DNA from: Actinoplanes xinjiangensis
GTDB taxonomy: Bacteria > Actinomycetota > Actinomycetes > Mycobacteriales > Micromonosporaceae
DNA length: 64,000 bases
Reading direction: 5' to 3'
Assembly: GCF_003148685.1 (NCBI RefSeq)
Contig: NZ_QGGR01000013.1
Coordinates: 232,457 to 296,456 of the forward strand
The notes under the pieces are model-generated. The model saw only the letters and a program-made list of their open reading frames with translations, ran no database searches and was not told where the DNA came from. Position numbers and translations under genes: made by a program. The first letter of the stretch is position 1; every line of letters starts with the position of its first letter. Shown here one piece after another: positions 16,409 through 24,777 of this stretch.

Positions 16409-17713
16409 CTACCAGCCTTTCCGTACGGTGCTGTCGCCGGTCCAGCCGGGCAGCGCCCGCACCAGTGGGTGCTCCTCGTGCAGCGGATACACGCGGTCGT
16501 CGTGTTCGAGGCGGTCCAGGCGCAGTTCGTTGGGCGGGTGCGAGGCCAGCAGCGTGCGGTCCCAGCCCGAGCGCTGCCCGTCGAACGAGCCGCGCAGGTA
16601 GGCCAGCGTCCGGCGCAGGCCGTCCTGGTAGCCGGCGGCGGCCGCCGCGGCGTCGGCCCGGTACTCCTGAGCCCGCCACAACGTCGCTTGTGCGGGCAGC
16701 ACCCCGTAGCGGACGGTGGCCAGCACCGACCACGACAGCAGCCGCACCAGAAACTGCAGGGGCCGGATCCGGGCCGCCCGCAGCGCCCGGTCGGCCAGCT
16801 CGAACGCCAGGAACAGCGGCAGGGCGACGCCCTTGGCCCAGGCCATCGCGATCGCGTCGCCGTCGCGCCAGTGCGCCAGCTCGTGCGCCAGCACCGCGGC
16901 GATCTGCTCCCGGTCGTGGTCCAGTTGCTCGAGCAGCCCGGCGTTGATCACGATGTGCCGGATCCCCGCCGACGCGTTCGGCTCCCGCCGGTCGTCGATC
17001 AGCAACCGCGGCAGGGCGTCCAGGCCGAGCCGTTCGCCGGCCTCGGCCAGGATCGGCAGCAGCCAATCGGCCTCGCGCCGCGACAACTCCCGGGCCCCGC
17101 CGACGCGCAGCCGGACCGCTTCGGTGCCGGCCGACCACCACACGTACAGGGCGCCCACCGTCACGGCGACCGCGACCTGGCCCAGCAGTACCGACACCGG
17201 CCACAACGGATCACCCGCGTACAGCTGCTGCCACGGGAACACCGCGGTCATCCAGCCCAGCGTGAGCGCCCCGTTGACCATCCCGATCAGCCCACCCACG
17301 ATCCCGCCGATCTGCGCGGCCGCGGTCGGCAACAACTCGCTCGACGACACGGGCAGCGGGAACACGAACTCCAGCAACGTGTCGAGCCGGTCCAGCACCC
17401 CGACGCCGACCACCGTCCCGGACACCACCCCGGCCAGCCCGCCGACCACGCCGCCGACCCCCGCCATGAGCAGCACCATCGGCACCCCGAACCACGCCCC
17501 GACGATTCCGGCGAGCGTGCCGGCCACGTTGCGGCCGATCGTGGCCCGCAGCCACGCCCGCCACCCCGGCCCCCGCGCCGCCCGCCCCGGTACCACCGGC
17601 CGGCGCGCTGCCATCGCCGGTGTCTCCGCGGTGGAGTTCAGCGACGCACCGCAGTCCGGGCACACCGTCGCCGCAGAATCGGGCAGGGCGTGCCCACATT
17701 GATCACAGAACAC
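16409..17713 (-). CDS. Membrane M48-type zinc metalloprotease with N-terminal zinc ribbon
   Basis: 434 aa. The N-terminal zinc ribbon CDQCGHALPDSAATVCPDCG (about 3-22) precedes several membrane helices (about 60-115, 130-155 and 165-195). The cytoplasm- or membrane-facing protease domain has AVLAHELAHWRDGD, with the metal ligands His277 and His281 and catalytic Glu278, and the third ligand probably in the later AQEYRADA helix (EYRAD motif). This is the HtpX/Ste24-like M48 signature. It is first in the five-gene block and ends 3 bp before the ATPase start. Zinc ribbons on two membrane proteins of one operon suggest they work together. Confidence 0.88.
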   Translation of the reverse strand: MFCDQCGHALPDSAATVCPDCGASLNSTAETPAMAARRPVVPGRAARGPGWRAWLRATIGRNVAGTLAGIVGAWFGVPMVLLMAGVGGVVGGLAGVVSGTVVGVGVLDRLDTLLEFVFPLPVSSSELLPTAAAQIGGIVGGLIGMVNGALTLGWMTAVFPWQQLYAGDPLWPVSVLLGQVAVAVTVGALYVWWSAGTEAVRLRVGGARELSRREADWLLPILAEAGERLGLDALPRLLIDDRREPNASAGIRHIVINAGLLEQLDHDREQIAAVLAHELAHWRDGDAIAMAWAKGVALPLFLAFELADRALRAARIRPLQFLVRLLSWSVLATVRYGVLPAQATLWRAQEYRADAAAAAAGYQDGLRRTLAYLRGSFDGQRSGWDRTLLASHPPNELRLDRLEHDDRVYPLHEEHPLVRALPGWTGDSTVRKGW

Positions 17714-18022
17714 TTCGCCAACCTCCCCGGACGTCGTCGGCGAAGGTCCACTCTAGAGATCGCCACCGATGTCCGCGTCAAGCGCGCCCAGGCGGAGGCG
17801 TTCCCCGAAAAGGAGAGGAGCGCGACGGATCCGCCCGCCGCCGGCACGGCACCGCCGAAAGTTTCGGAATTTGGCCGAGATTTCCAGTACTTCGCATGTT
17901 AACGTCTCGGTCACAGAGTCATGACAATCGATGTCGCCGAGGGCTCGGCGCGCTGCCGAGGAGAGCACGAGGCTCCAGAAACTGCGCCGTGCCGGCCTTC
18001 GCGGCCGGGGAAGGAGATCCTC
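17714..18022. other. Divergent intergenic region, protease block / xylanase
   Basis: 309 bp between the start of the M48 gene and the xylanase start. It contains the xylanase operator (17855-17867) and an AT-richer stretch at 17860-17935 that should hold the xylanase promoter. AAGGAG (18011-18016) is the xylanase ribosome site. The M48 gene promoter is not obvious. Confidence 0.5.
17855..17867 (+). promoter_or_regulatory. Probable xylanase operator
   Basis: CCGAAAGTTTCGG is a perfect 13-bp palindrome centred 162 bp before the xylanase start. It contains the CGAAAnTTTCG inverted repeat described upstream of actinomycete xylanase genes. The bound regulator is probably a sugar-responsive repressor; none is encoded beside it. 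Confidence 0.65.
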
Positions 18023-19510
18023 GTGAACATCCCTTCTGGCCGCGCCAGGTATCGGCCGGTGATCGCGGCGCTGGCCGTCGCGGTACTGGCCGGCGCCGGC
18101 GCGGTGGCCGTGGGCAAGGCTCCCGCCCTGGCCGCCGAGACCACCCTGCGAGCCGCGGCGGCGAAGGCCGGGCTCTTCTTCGGGGTCGCCGCCTCGCCGG
18201 GACGGCTCAGCTCCATCGTCAGCCAGGAATTCGGCCAGCTCACCCCCGAGAACGACATGAAGCCGGACACGATCGCCACCTCCAGTGGCGGACTGCGCAA
18301 CACCGGGAACGCCGACACTCTGGTCAACTACGCCCAGACCAACAACATGCTGGTACGGGGCCACACGCTGGTCTGGCACTCACAGGCGGGCCAGTTGCAG
18401 GGCACCAGTCAGGCGACGCTCAACACGTTCATCGGCAACGCGCTCACCCGGTGGGGCAGCCGGATCGCCTACTGGGACGTCGTCAACGAGGCGCTCGACG
18501 ACAACAACAACGGCAGGCGGCGCACCCAGTGGCCGCACAGTCTGAGCCGGGACGCCAACGGTGACGGCGACTTCTTCGACGCCGGTGACACCGACGTGAT
18601 CCGCAATTCCTTCCGGCGGGCCAAGGAGGTCGTGCAGCAGAACAACCTGACCACGAAGCTCTGCATCAACGACTACGACGTCGAGGGCCTGACGGTCAGC
18701 GGCGGCGCCCGCAACAACAAGGCCCAGGCTCTGTACGACATCGTCCGGGCGTACACGCAGGGCACGGAACGTCTGATCGACTGCGTCGGTTTCCAGGCGC
18801 ATTTCAACGACAATCCGAACAGTGTCATCACCGATGACCTCCAGGCCAACATCCAGCGTTTCGCCGACCTGGGCGTCGAAGTGCACATCACCGAGCTGGA
18901 CATCGACGACGACCTCAGCAACAACGACATCGGGCAGGGACAGGCGAACAACTACCGCAAGGTCGTACGCGCCTGCCTGAACGTCGCCGGGTGCACCGGC
19001 ATCACCGTGTGGGGCATCGCCGACAGTGAGTCCTGGCGCTCCTCCGAGCGTGGTCTGCTCTTCACCGGCGGCAGCGGCAACTACCAGAAGAAGGCCGCCT
19101 ACAGCGCCGTGCTCGACGAGCTCAACAAGGGCCGCTCCGGCGGGAACCCGAGTTCCCCGCCGGTCTCCCCGTCGATATCACCGTCCGCCTCAGTCTCCCC
19201 CAGCACGCCCACGGACCCGTCCCCGTGCTCCGCGACCGTGTCGCTCAACTCCTGGACCGGCGGGTTCGTCGCGACCGTACGGGTCACTGCCGGATCCTCG
19301 TCGATCAACAGCTGGCGGGTCACCGCGGGCCTACCCACCGGCACCGCCGTCACCAACCACTGGAGCGCCGAGCGCACCGGGACGAGCGGAACCGTGCAGT
19401 TCGCCAACGTCGGCTACAACGGCCCGATCGCCGCCGGGCAGTTCACCGAGTTCGGCTTCCAGGGCACCGGTGCCGCCGCCGGTACGACCCTCACCTGCAC
19501 CGCCACGTGA
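18023..19510 (+). CDS. Secreted endo-1,4-beta-xylanase, GH10 with CBM2
   Basis: 495 aa from GTG 18023, six bases after AAGGAG. The signal peptide (RYRPVIAALAVAVLAGAGAVAVG) ends near ALA-AE. The GH10 barrel (about 40-365) shows QLTPENDMKPD, the acid/base Glu156 in DVVNEALDD, the nucleophile Glu291 in VHITELDIDD and the WGIADSESW motif. A Pro/Ser linker (about 375-400) leads to a CBM2 (about 402-495; CSATVSLNSWTGGFVATVRVTAG), which binds cellulose or xylan. It cleaves the xylan backbone and would cooperate with the arabinofuranosidase at 952. An operator-like palindrome is upstream. Confidence 0.96.
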   Translation: MNIPSGRARYRPVIAALAVAVLAGAGAVAVGKAPALAAETTLRAAAAKAGLFFGVAASPGRLSSIVSQEFGQLTPENDMKPDTIATSSGGLRNTGNADTLVNYAQTNNMLVRGHTLVWHSQAGQLQGTSQATLNTFIGNALTRWGSRIAYWDVVNEALDDNNNGRRRTQWPHSLSRDANGDGDFFDAGDTDVIRNSFRRAKEVVQQNNLTTKLCINDYDVEGLTVSGGARNNKAQALYDIVRAYTQGTERLIDCVGFQAHFNDNPNSVITDDLQANIQRFADLGVEVHITELDIDDDLSNNDIGQGQANNYRKVVRACLNVAGCTGITVWGIADSESWRSSERGLLFTGGSGNYQKKAAYSAVLDELNKGRSGGNPSSPPVSPSISPSASVSPSTPTDPSPCSATVSLNSWTGGFVATVRVTAGSSSINSWRVTAGLPTGTAVTNHWSAERTGTSGTVQFANVGYNGPIAAGQFTEFGFQGTGAAAGTTLTCTAT

Positions 19511-19617
19511 GGTGAGCAACGACGGGTGCGCCTGGCATGCCTGCGCCACCAGGATCGCCTTGCGGCACACCTCCGCCGTTCCTGCGACGTAGCACCGCCG
19601 AGCGACTCGGGGTGCAA

Positions 19618-19661
19618 GCCCGGTACTGCCCGTTTCGCCGGCGAAACGGGCAGTACCGGGC
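19618..19661. terminator. 44-nt perfect palindrome, probable bidirectional terminator
   Basis: Positions 19618-19639 are exactly complementary to 19640-19661, centred on GCC/GGC, with inner sequence CGTTTCGCCGGCGAAACG. As RNA it folds into a stem of about 20 bp. It lies 108 bp after the xylanase stop and has no U tract. A terminator is the simplest reading; a protein-binding or recombination site is possible. Confidence 0.65.
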
Positions 19662-19800
19662 CATGTGCGTCTCCGGCGGCCACAGCAGACGGGCCGCCGG
19701 CTCGGCAAACGAACGGCGGGGGAGAAGGCCCCTTTCGGAAATTTGACGTTCATTGATGGCTGAGGGTTGTGCTTTGTGTCCGGGAGATCACAGGATGTTG

Positions 19801-19814
19801 TGGGAGCGCTCCCG
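19801..19814 (+). promoter_or_regulatory. CebR-type cellulase operator
   Basis: TGGGAGCGCTCCCG differs at one base from the palindrome TGGGAGCGCTCCCA, the known binding site of the cellobiose/cellotriose-responsive LacI-family repressor CebR in Streptomyces. It lies 38 bp before the cellulase start codon. No cebR gene is in the window. Confidence 0.85.
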
Positions 19815-19851
19815 CGCTCCCCTCCCCGATCCCCCATGAAGGAGTTCGAGC

Positions 19852-21801
19852 GTGTTCGACAGGCAAGCAAGGAGACGCCTGGCCGCCGCAGCTGCCGGGC
19901 TTGCTCTGGCGCTGACCGGCGGCGTCACCGCGCCAGCCGTGGCCGCGCCCGAGGCGGCAGCGGCCGTGCCGACGTCCGACTGGCTCCACGTGCAGGGCAA
20001 CCAGATCGTCGACGAAGCCGGTAACCCGGTCTGGCTCACTGGAACCAACTGGTTCGGCTTCAACGCCTCCGAGCGGGTCTTCCACGGCCTGTGGTCGGCC
20101 AACATCACCGAGATCACCAAATCCATGGCCGACCGCGGCATCAACCTGGTCCGCGTGCCGATCTCCACCCAGCTGCTGCTGGAATGGAAGAACGGGCAGG
20201 CCGCCGTGCCGAACGTCAACACCTACGCCAACCCGGAACTCGAAGGCATGGACAGCCTGGAGATCTTCGAGTTCTGGCTGGAGCTGTGCGAGCGCTTCGG
20301 CGTCAAGGTGCTGCTCGACGTGCACTCCGCCGAGGCCGACAACTCCGGGCACATCCACCCGGTCTGGTACAAGGGCTCGATCACTCCCGAGCTGTTCTAC
20401 CAGGGCTGGGAGTGGGCCGCCGCACGCTGGAAGACCAACGACACGGTCGTCGCCTTCGACCTCAAGAACGAGCCGCACGGTACGCCCAACCAGCCGCCGC
20501 GCGCCAAGTGGGACAACTCCACCGACGTCGACAACTGGAAGCACACCGCCGAGACCGCCGCCAGGCGGATCCTCGCGATCAACCCCGAGGTGCTGATCCT
20601 CGTCGAGGGCAACGAGGTCCACCCGCGCGAGGGCGAGACCTGGAACTCCCCGAACACCGACCCCGACCTGTCGCCGAACTACTACTACAACTGGTGGGGC
20701 GGCAACCTGCGCGGCGCCAAGGACCAGCCCATCAACCTGGGTGCCCACCAGGACCAGCTCGTCTACTCGCCGCACGACTACGGGCCGCTGGTGTTCAACC
20801 AGCCGTGGTTCGACAAGCCGTTCGACAAGGCCAGCCTCACCGACGACGTGTGGCGGCCCAACTGGTTCTACCTGCACGAGAACAACACCGCGCCGCTGCT
20901 CATCGGCGAATGGGGTGGCCGGCTCGGCCAGGACGCGCGCCAGGACAAGTGGATGACCGCGCTGCGTGACCTGATCGTCGAGCACCGCCTGCACCAGACG
21001 TTCTGGGTGCTCAACCCCAACTCCGGCGACACCGGTGGCCTGCTGCTCGACGACTGGAAGACCTGGGACGAGCAGAAGTACGCGCTGCTCAAACCGGCGC
21101 TGTGGCAGCACGCCGGCAAGTTCGTCGGCCTCGACCACCAGGTGCCGCTCGGCGGTGCCGGCAGCAGCACCGGGATCAGCCTCGGCCAGCGCTACGGCGA
21201 CGGCGGCGAAGGCGGCGACACCACCGCACCGACCGCGCCCGGCCAGCCGGCCGCCGGCACGATCACCGCGAACAGTGTGGCCCTGAGCTGGACGGCGGCC
21301 ACCGACAACGTCGGCGTGACCGCCTACGAGGTCCTGCGCAACGGGACCGTGGTGGCGACCGTGTCGGCGACGTCCTACACCGCCACCGGACTGGCGGCGT
21401 CCACGGCGTACACCTTCACCGTCCGTGCCCGCGACGCGGCCGGCAACGTCTCCGCCGCGTCGGCCGCCCGCAGCGTCACCACCAGTGCCGGCGGGGGCAA
21501 CGGCGATCAGGGCTGCTCCGCCACCTACAAGACCCTCACCTCCTGGACCGGCGGATTCCAGGCCGAGGTGACGGTACGCAACACCGGCACCACCGCGGGC
21601 GCCGCCTGGACGGTGAACTGGACCTATCCGGCCGGCACCACGGTCGGTTCGCTCTGGAACGGTGTCGCGGGCACGCCGGCGGTGACCGTCCGCAACGCCG
21701 CCCACAACGGTGCCCTGGCGGCTGGCGCGTCCACCACGTTCGGCCTCGTCGGCAACGGCACCGCCACCACACCGGCCCCGATCACCTGCACCCTGTCCTG
21801 A
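19852..21801 (+). CDS. Secreted endo-beta-1,4-glucanase, GH5 with fibronectin III and CBM2
   Basis: 649 aa from GTG 19852, seven bases after AAGGAG. Signal peptide: RRLAAAAAGLALALTGGVTAPAVA. The GH5 barrel (about 42-430) has the acid/base Glu207 in FDLKNEPHG, the nucleophile Glu353 in LLIGEWGG, and VYSPHDYGP with the conserved His/Tyr. An FnIII domain (about 460-545; APTAPGQPAAGTITANSVAL start) links to a C-terminal CBM2 (about 552-649; CSATYKTLTSWTGGFQAEVTV). It should cut crystalline or amorphous cellulose. A CebR-type box upstream predicts cello-oligosaccharide induction. Confidence 0.95.
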   Translation: MFDRQARRRLAAAAAGLALALTGGVTAPAVAAPEAAAAVPTSDWLHVQGNQIVDEAGNPVWLTGTNWFGFNASERVFHGLWSANITEITKSMADRGINLVRVPISTQLLLEWKNGQAAVPNVNTYANPELEGMDSLEIFEFWLELCERFGVKVLLDVHSAEADNSGHIHPVWYKGSITPELFYQGWEWAAARWKTNDTVVAFDLKNEPHGTPNQPPRAKWDNSTDVDNWKHTAETAARRILAINPEVLILVEGNEVHPREGETWNSPNTDPDLSPNYYYNWWGGNLRGAKDQPINLGAHQDQLVYSPHDYGPLVFNQPWFDKPFDKASLTDDVWRPNWFYLHENNTAPLLIGEWGGRLGQDARQDKWMTALRDLIVEHRLHQTFWVLNPNSGDTGGLLLDDWKTWDEQKYALLKPALWQHAGKFVGLDHQVPLGGAGSSTGISLGQRYGDGGEGGDTTAPTAPGQPAAGTITANSVALSWTAATDNVGVTAYEVLRNGTVVATVSATSYTATGLAASTAYTFTVRARDAAGNVSAASAARSVTTSAGGGNGDQGCSATYKTLTSWTGGFQAEVTVRNTGTTAGAAWTVNWTYPAGTTVGSLWNGVAGTPAVTVRNAAHNGALAAGASTTFGLVGNGTATTPAPITCTLS

Positions 21802-21808
21802 GACCGTC

Positions 21809-21847
21809 GCGGTGACCTGTGGGCCGCAGCGGCCCGCAGGTCACCGC
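21809..21847. terminator. Hairpin after cellulase gene
   Basis: An 18-bp stem (21809-21826 with 21830-21847; one G-U pair) with a 3-nt loop, starting 8 bp after the cellulase stop codon. It has no U tract. The downstream gene starts 16 bp later. Confidence 0.7.
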
Positions 21848-21862
21848 TCTACGCTGTCCGGC

Positions 21863-23329
21863 ATGTCTGACGCGGCGCTGGACGGCCTGGCCACGAACCC
21901 CGCCCTTCCGCCCGACCTGCTGCGCCGGCTGATCGCCTGGCGCCGCGGGTTCGGGCGGGTGGCCGGGCGCGCCGACCTGACCGGCGAGCTGGTCGAGGAG
22001 ATGCTCGCCACCGACTGGTCGTGGCTGCTGACCTCGCTGGCCGGCAATCGGGCCGTCGCGCCCTCGGTGCGGCTGCGACTCGCCGGGCATCCGGATCCGA
22101 CGGTGCGATGGGCGGTCGCCTCGGCAGCGGCGGGGGAGCCGGACCGCGCGGCCTTCGAGCGCCTGGTGACCGACCCGTACCAGCGGCTGCGCGTCGCTCT
22201 CGCCGAGAACCACGACATGCCGGCCGACCTGCGGGCCCGGCTCGCCGGGGACCCGGACCCGGAGGTCCGGCAGACCCTGGCGCGGACCTGGCCGGATCTT
22301 CCGGAAGGGGTGCGGCGCCGCCTGCTCACCGACCGGCAGGAGACGGTACGGGCGGCCGCGTGCGCCACCTACCACACCCGGCTGCCGCACCCGGGAATCC
22401 CGGCCGACCTGCTACCGGCCCTGATCGCCGATCCGGTCACCCGGGCCGGGGCGGTTCGTCACCTGACGCTGACCGCGGGATGGGCCGCCCGTCTCGCCGG
22501 TGACCCTGACTATGAGGTGCGCCGCGAACTGGCCCGGCATCCCGGTCTACCGGCCGGGGTACGGGACCGGCTGGCATCCGACGACAGCGCCACCGTGCAG
22601 GCGGCCGTGTTCGCCCGCGAGGACACCCCGGAGCCGCTGCGCGCACTGATCCACGACGAGGTGCACCGTAAGGACGCGGCGTCCGGTGACACCCTGCTCG
22701 ACCACCCCGGTCTGGAGGACCTGGACGACCTCGCGTTCGTGCAGTTGATCGAGGACCGGGAGGCCGCCGGGGTACTGCGGTACGGCCCGTTGCCGTGGGT
22801 CACCGCCGACCCGGTCCGGCATGTCGGCTCGCCGTACGTCCGTTTCCGGATCGCCGCCGCCGTGGCAGCCGCGTCCCTGCCACCCGGGGCGGTGCGCCGG
22901 CTGCTCGCCGACGACGATCCCCGGGTGCCGGAGACGGTCGTCGGTCATGCGCCGCACCTCGTCGACGTGGCCAACGCCGAACGCATCGAACGCGCGCACC
23001 GGCGACCGTCGAAGGGCGGCCGGTCCCGGCCCGCCGACAGCTACCCGTTCCCGCCGGAGGCGTTGCGCCGGTTCGCCGCCGATCCCGACCCGCGGATGCG
23101 TGTCCTCGGGCCCCGCGACCCCGGACTTCCCGTGGAGATCCTCGCCGCACTGGCCGCCGACCCGGTCGCGGACGTCCGCAGCGCAGCCGCCGCCCACCCC
23201 CGGATGCCGGCGTCCGCGCTGGTCCGGCTCCTCGACGATGCGGACGAGCGCGTCGCCGCCGCGGCGGGCGCGCACCCGGCACTGCCGGTCGACGCCATGG
23301 CGGCTCTGCTGCACCGGGCCGGGCTCTGA
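21863..23329 (+). CDS. Leucine-rich-repeat-variant/HEAT-like repeat protein
   Basis: 488 aa from ATG 21863. The chain is built of about twelve degenerate 24-residue units of the form LAxxPxxPxxVRxRLAxDPDPxVRxAxA, for example RPGLPAGVRDRLASDD-type units and DPDPEVRQTLARTWPDLP. This is the leucine-rich repeat variant (LRV) pattern, alternating alpha and 3-10 helices into a curved scaffold for protein binding. No iron-sulfur cysteine cluster, signal or membrane segment is visible. Partner unknown. It follows the cellulase hairpin and is 49 bp before the EAL gene. Confidence 0.8.
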   Translation: MSDAALDGLATNPALPPDLLRRLIAWRRGFGRVAGRADLTGELVEEMLATDWSWLLTSLAGNRAVAPSVRLRLAGHPDPTVRWAVASAAAGEPDRAAFERLVTDPYQRLRVALAENHDMPADLRARLAGDPDPEVRQTLARTWPDLPEGVRRRLLTDRQETVRAAACATYHTRLPHPGIPADLLPALIADPVTRAGAVRHLTLTAGWAARLAGDPDYEVRRELARHPGLPAGVRDRLASDDSATVQAAVFAREDTPEPLRALIHDEVHRKDAASGDTLLDHPGLEDLDDLAFVQLIEDREAAGVLRYGPLPWVTADPVRHVGSPYVRFRIAAAVAAASLPPGAVRRLLADDDPRVPETVVGHAPHLVDVANAERIERAHRRPSKGGRSRPADSYPFPPEALRRFAADPDPRMRVLGPRDPGLPVEILAALAADPVADVRSAAAAHPRMPASALVRLLDDADERVAAAAGAHPALPVDAMAALLHRAGL

Positions 23330-23378
23330 CTCCCCGGCGACTCCTCAGGCGCGGCATCCGGGTGCCGACCTTCAGCAT

Positions 23379-24773
23379 GTGACTGACCAGGCACAGCCCC
23401 GCCCGACGGCGACCGACGAGATTCTGCATTCGCGTCGTGTCGTCTCGTCCGCTGTCCTCGTGCTCGCCGCGAGCATGGTGATCGCATTGGTGTCGTACGT
23501 GTGGGACTGGATCGACGCGGTCAACGCCGGCGAGTTCCCGGAGCCCGACGAGTGGTTCGGGATGATCGGGCTCGTCGGGCTGCCGTACGCGGCCGTGGTC
23601 ACCCGCCGGCTGGTGCGTTTCGAGCGGCTGCTCACCGTCCGCGAACGCGACGCGGTGCAGGCGTTCCAGGACACCGTCGACAACGCGCACGGCTGGATCT
23701 GGCAGACCGACGCGGACATGCGCATCACCTACTCCAGCGAGGGGGTGCAGACGCTGCTGGGACACGGGTCCACCGACGTCCTCGGCCGTACGGTGTGCGA
23801 CCTGATCAGTGACGCGGCGTCGGCCCGGCCGCACGTCGACCCGGGTGGCCGCCAGGATCTGGCCACCGAGGCGCGGCACACCGACGGTTCGGTACGGCAC
23901 CTGAGTACCACTGTCGCCCCGATGTACGACGAGTCCGGGCGGACGATCGGGTACCGCGGGTTCACCGCCGACGTCACGGCGGAGACCGTCGCCCAGAACG
24001 TGCAGGACGAGCAGCAGCGCCGGTACGCCGAGTCGCGGGCCCGGATCGAGCAGGCCCTCGACGACCCCGAGGCGATGTACGTGGTGCTCCAGCCGATCGT
24101 GGACATCGACGGCCGGCGGATCGCCGGGATGGAGGCGCTGGCCCGGTTCAGTGCCGAGCCGAAGCGGACGCCGGACCTGTGGTTCGCCGAGGCGTGGGAG
24201 GTCGGCCTCGGCATCGACTTGGAGCTGCACGCGGTCGACCTGGCCTGCCGCCGGTTGCCGGAACTGCCGTCGCACGGCTACCTGTCGATCAACCTGTCGG
24301 CGCAGACGCTGACCGACCCGCGGCTGCTCGCCCTGCTGTCCGGGCTCGGTGACCAGGCCCGGCGGGTGGTGGTCGAGGTGACCGAGCACACCGCCATCGA
24401 GGACTACAGCGTGGTCGCCGACGTCCTGGACCGGATCCGGTCGATGGGAGCACGCCTGGCCGTCGACGACGCGGGCGCCGGTTACGCCTCGATGCAGCAC
24501 ATCCTGCGGCTGCGCCCGGACATCATCAAGCTGGACCGCAGCATCATCGCCGACAACGACGTGGACCCGGCCCGCTTCGCGCTGATCGGCGCGATGGCCA
24601 ACTTCGCCGTCTCGCTGGGGATGGTGGTGATCGCCGAGGGTGTGGAGACCCCGGGCGAGCTGGCCGCCCTCACCGAGAACCAGATCTGCCACGCGCAGGG
24701 CTACTACCTGGCCCGGCCCGCGGTCGAGCCGCTGATGGAGTTGGCGCCGCCGGCGACGTCCGAGGCCGCCTGA
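23379..24773 (+). CDS. Membrane PAS-EAL cyclic-di-GMP phosphodiesterase
   Basis: 464 aa from GTG 23379. Two hydrophobic segments near the N-terminus (about 23-45 and 63-78) precede a PAS domain (about 90-210; FQDTVDNAHGWIWQTDADMRITY). The EAL domain (about 225-460) retains the catalytic set: EAL within GMEALARF, NLSAQTL, EVTEHTAIED, IIKLD, VIAEGVET and QGYYLARP. The usual DDFG is DDAGAG here, a common variant. There is no GGDEF domain. It probably breaks down c-di-GMP in response to a PAS-sensed signal at the membrane. Confidence 0.9.
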   Translation: MTDQAQPRPTATDEILHSRRVVSSAVLVLAASMVIALVSYVWDWIDAVNAGEFPEPDEWFGMIGLVGLPYAAVVTRRLVRFERLLTVRERDAVQAFQDTVDNAHGWIWQTDADMRITYSSEGVQTLLGHGSTDVLGRTVCDLISDAASARPHVDPGGRQDLATEARHTDGSVRHLSTTVAPMYDESGRTIGYRGFTADVTAETVAQNVQDEQQRRYAESRARIEQALDDPEAMYVVLQPIVDIDGRRIAGMEALARFSAEPKRTPDLWFAEAWEVGLGIDLELHAVDLACRRLPELPSHGYLSINLSAQTLTDPRLLALLSGLGDQARRVVVEVTEHTAIEDYSVVADVLDRIRSMGARLAVDDAGAGYASMQHILRLRPDIIKLDRSIIADNDVDPARFALIGAMANFAVSLGMVVIAEGVETPGELAALTENQICHAQGYYLARPAVEPLMELAPPATSEAA

Positions 24774-24777
24774 CCGG

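Larger units (their letters stand above)
19511..19851. other. Intergenic region between xylanase and cellulase
   Basis: 341 bp. Contains a 44-nt perfect palindrome (19618-19661), a TTGACG -35-like element (19743-19748), a CebR-type box (19801-19814) and the AAGGAG ribosome site (19839-19844). No coding potential was recognised. Confidence 0.6.

Noticed and set aside
11481..17713. The ATPase/protease block considered as a complete conjugative or integrative element
   Set aside because: No relaxase, VirB4, integrase, att-like repeats or tRNA boundary is present.
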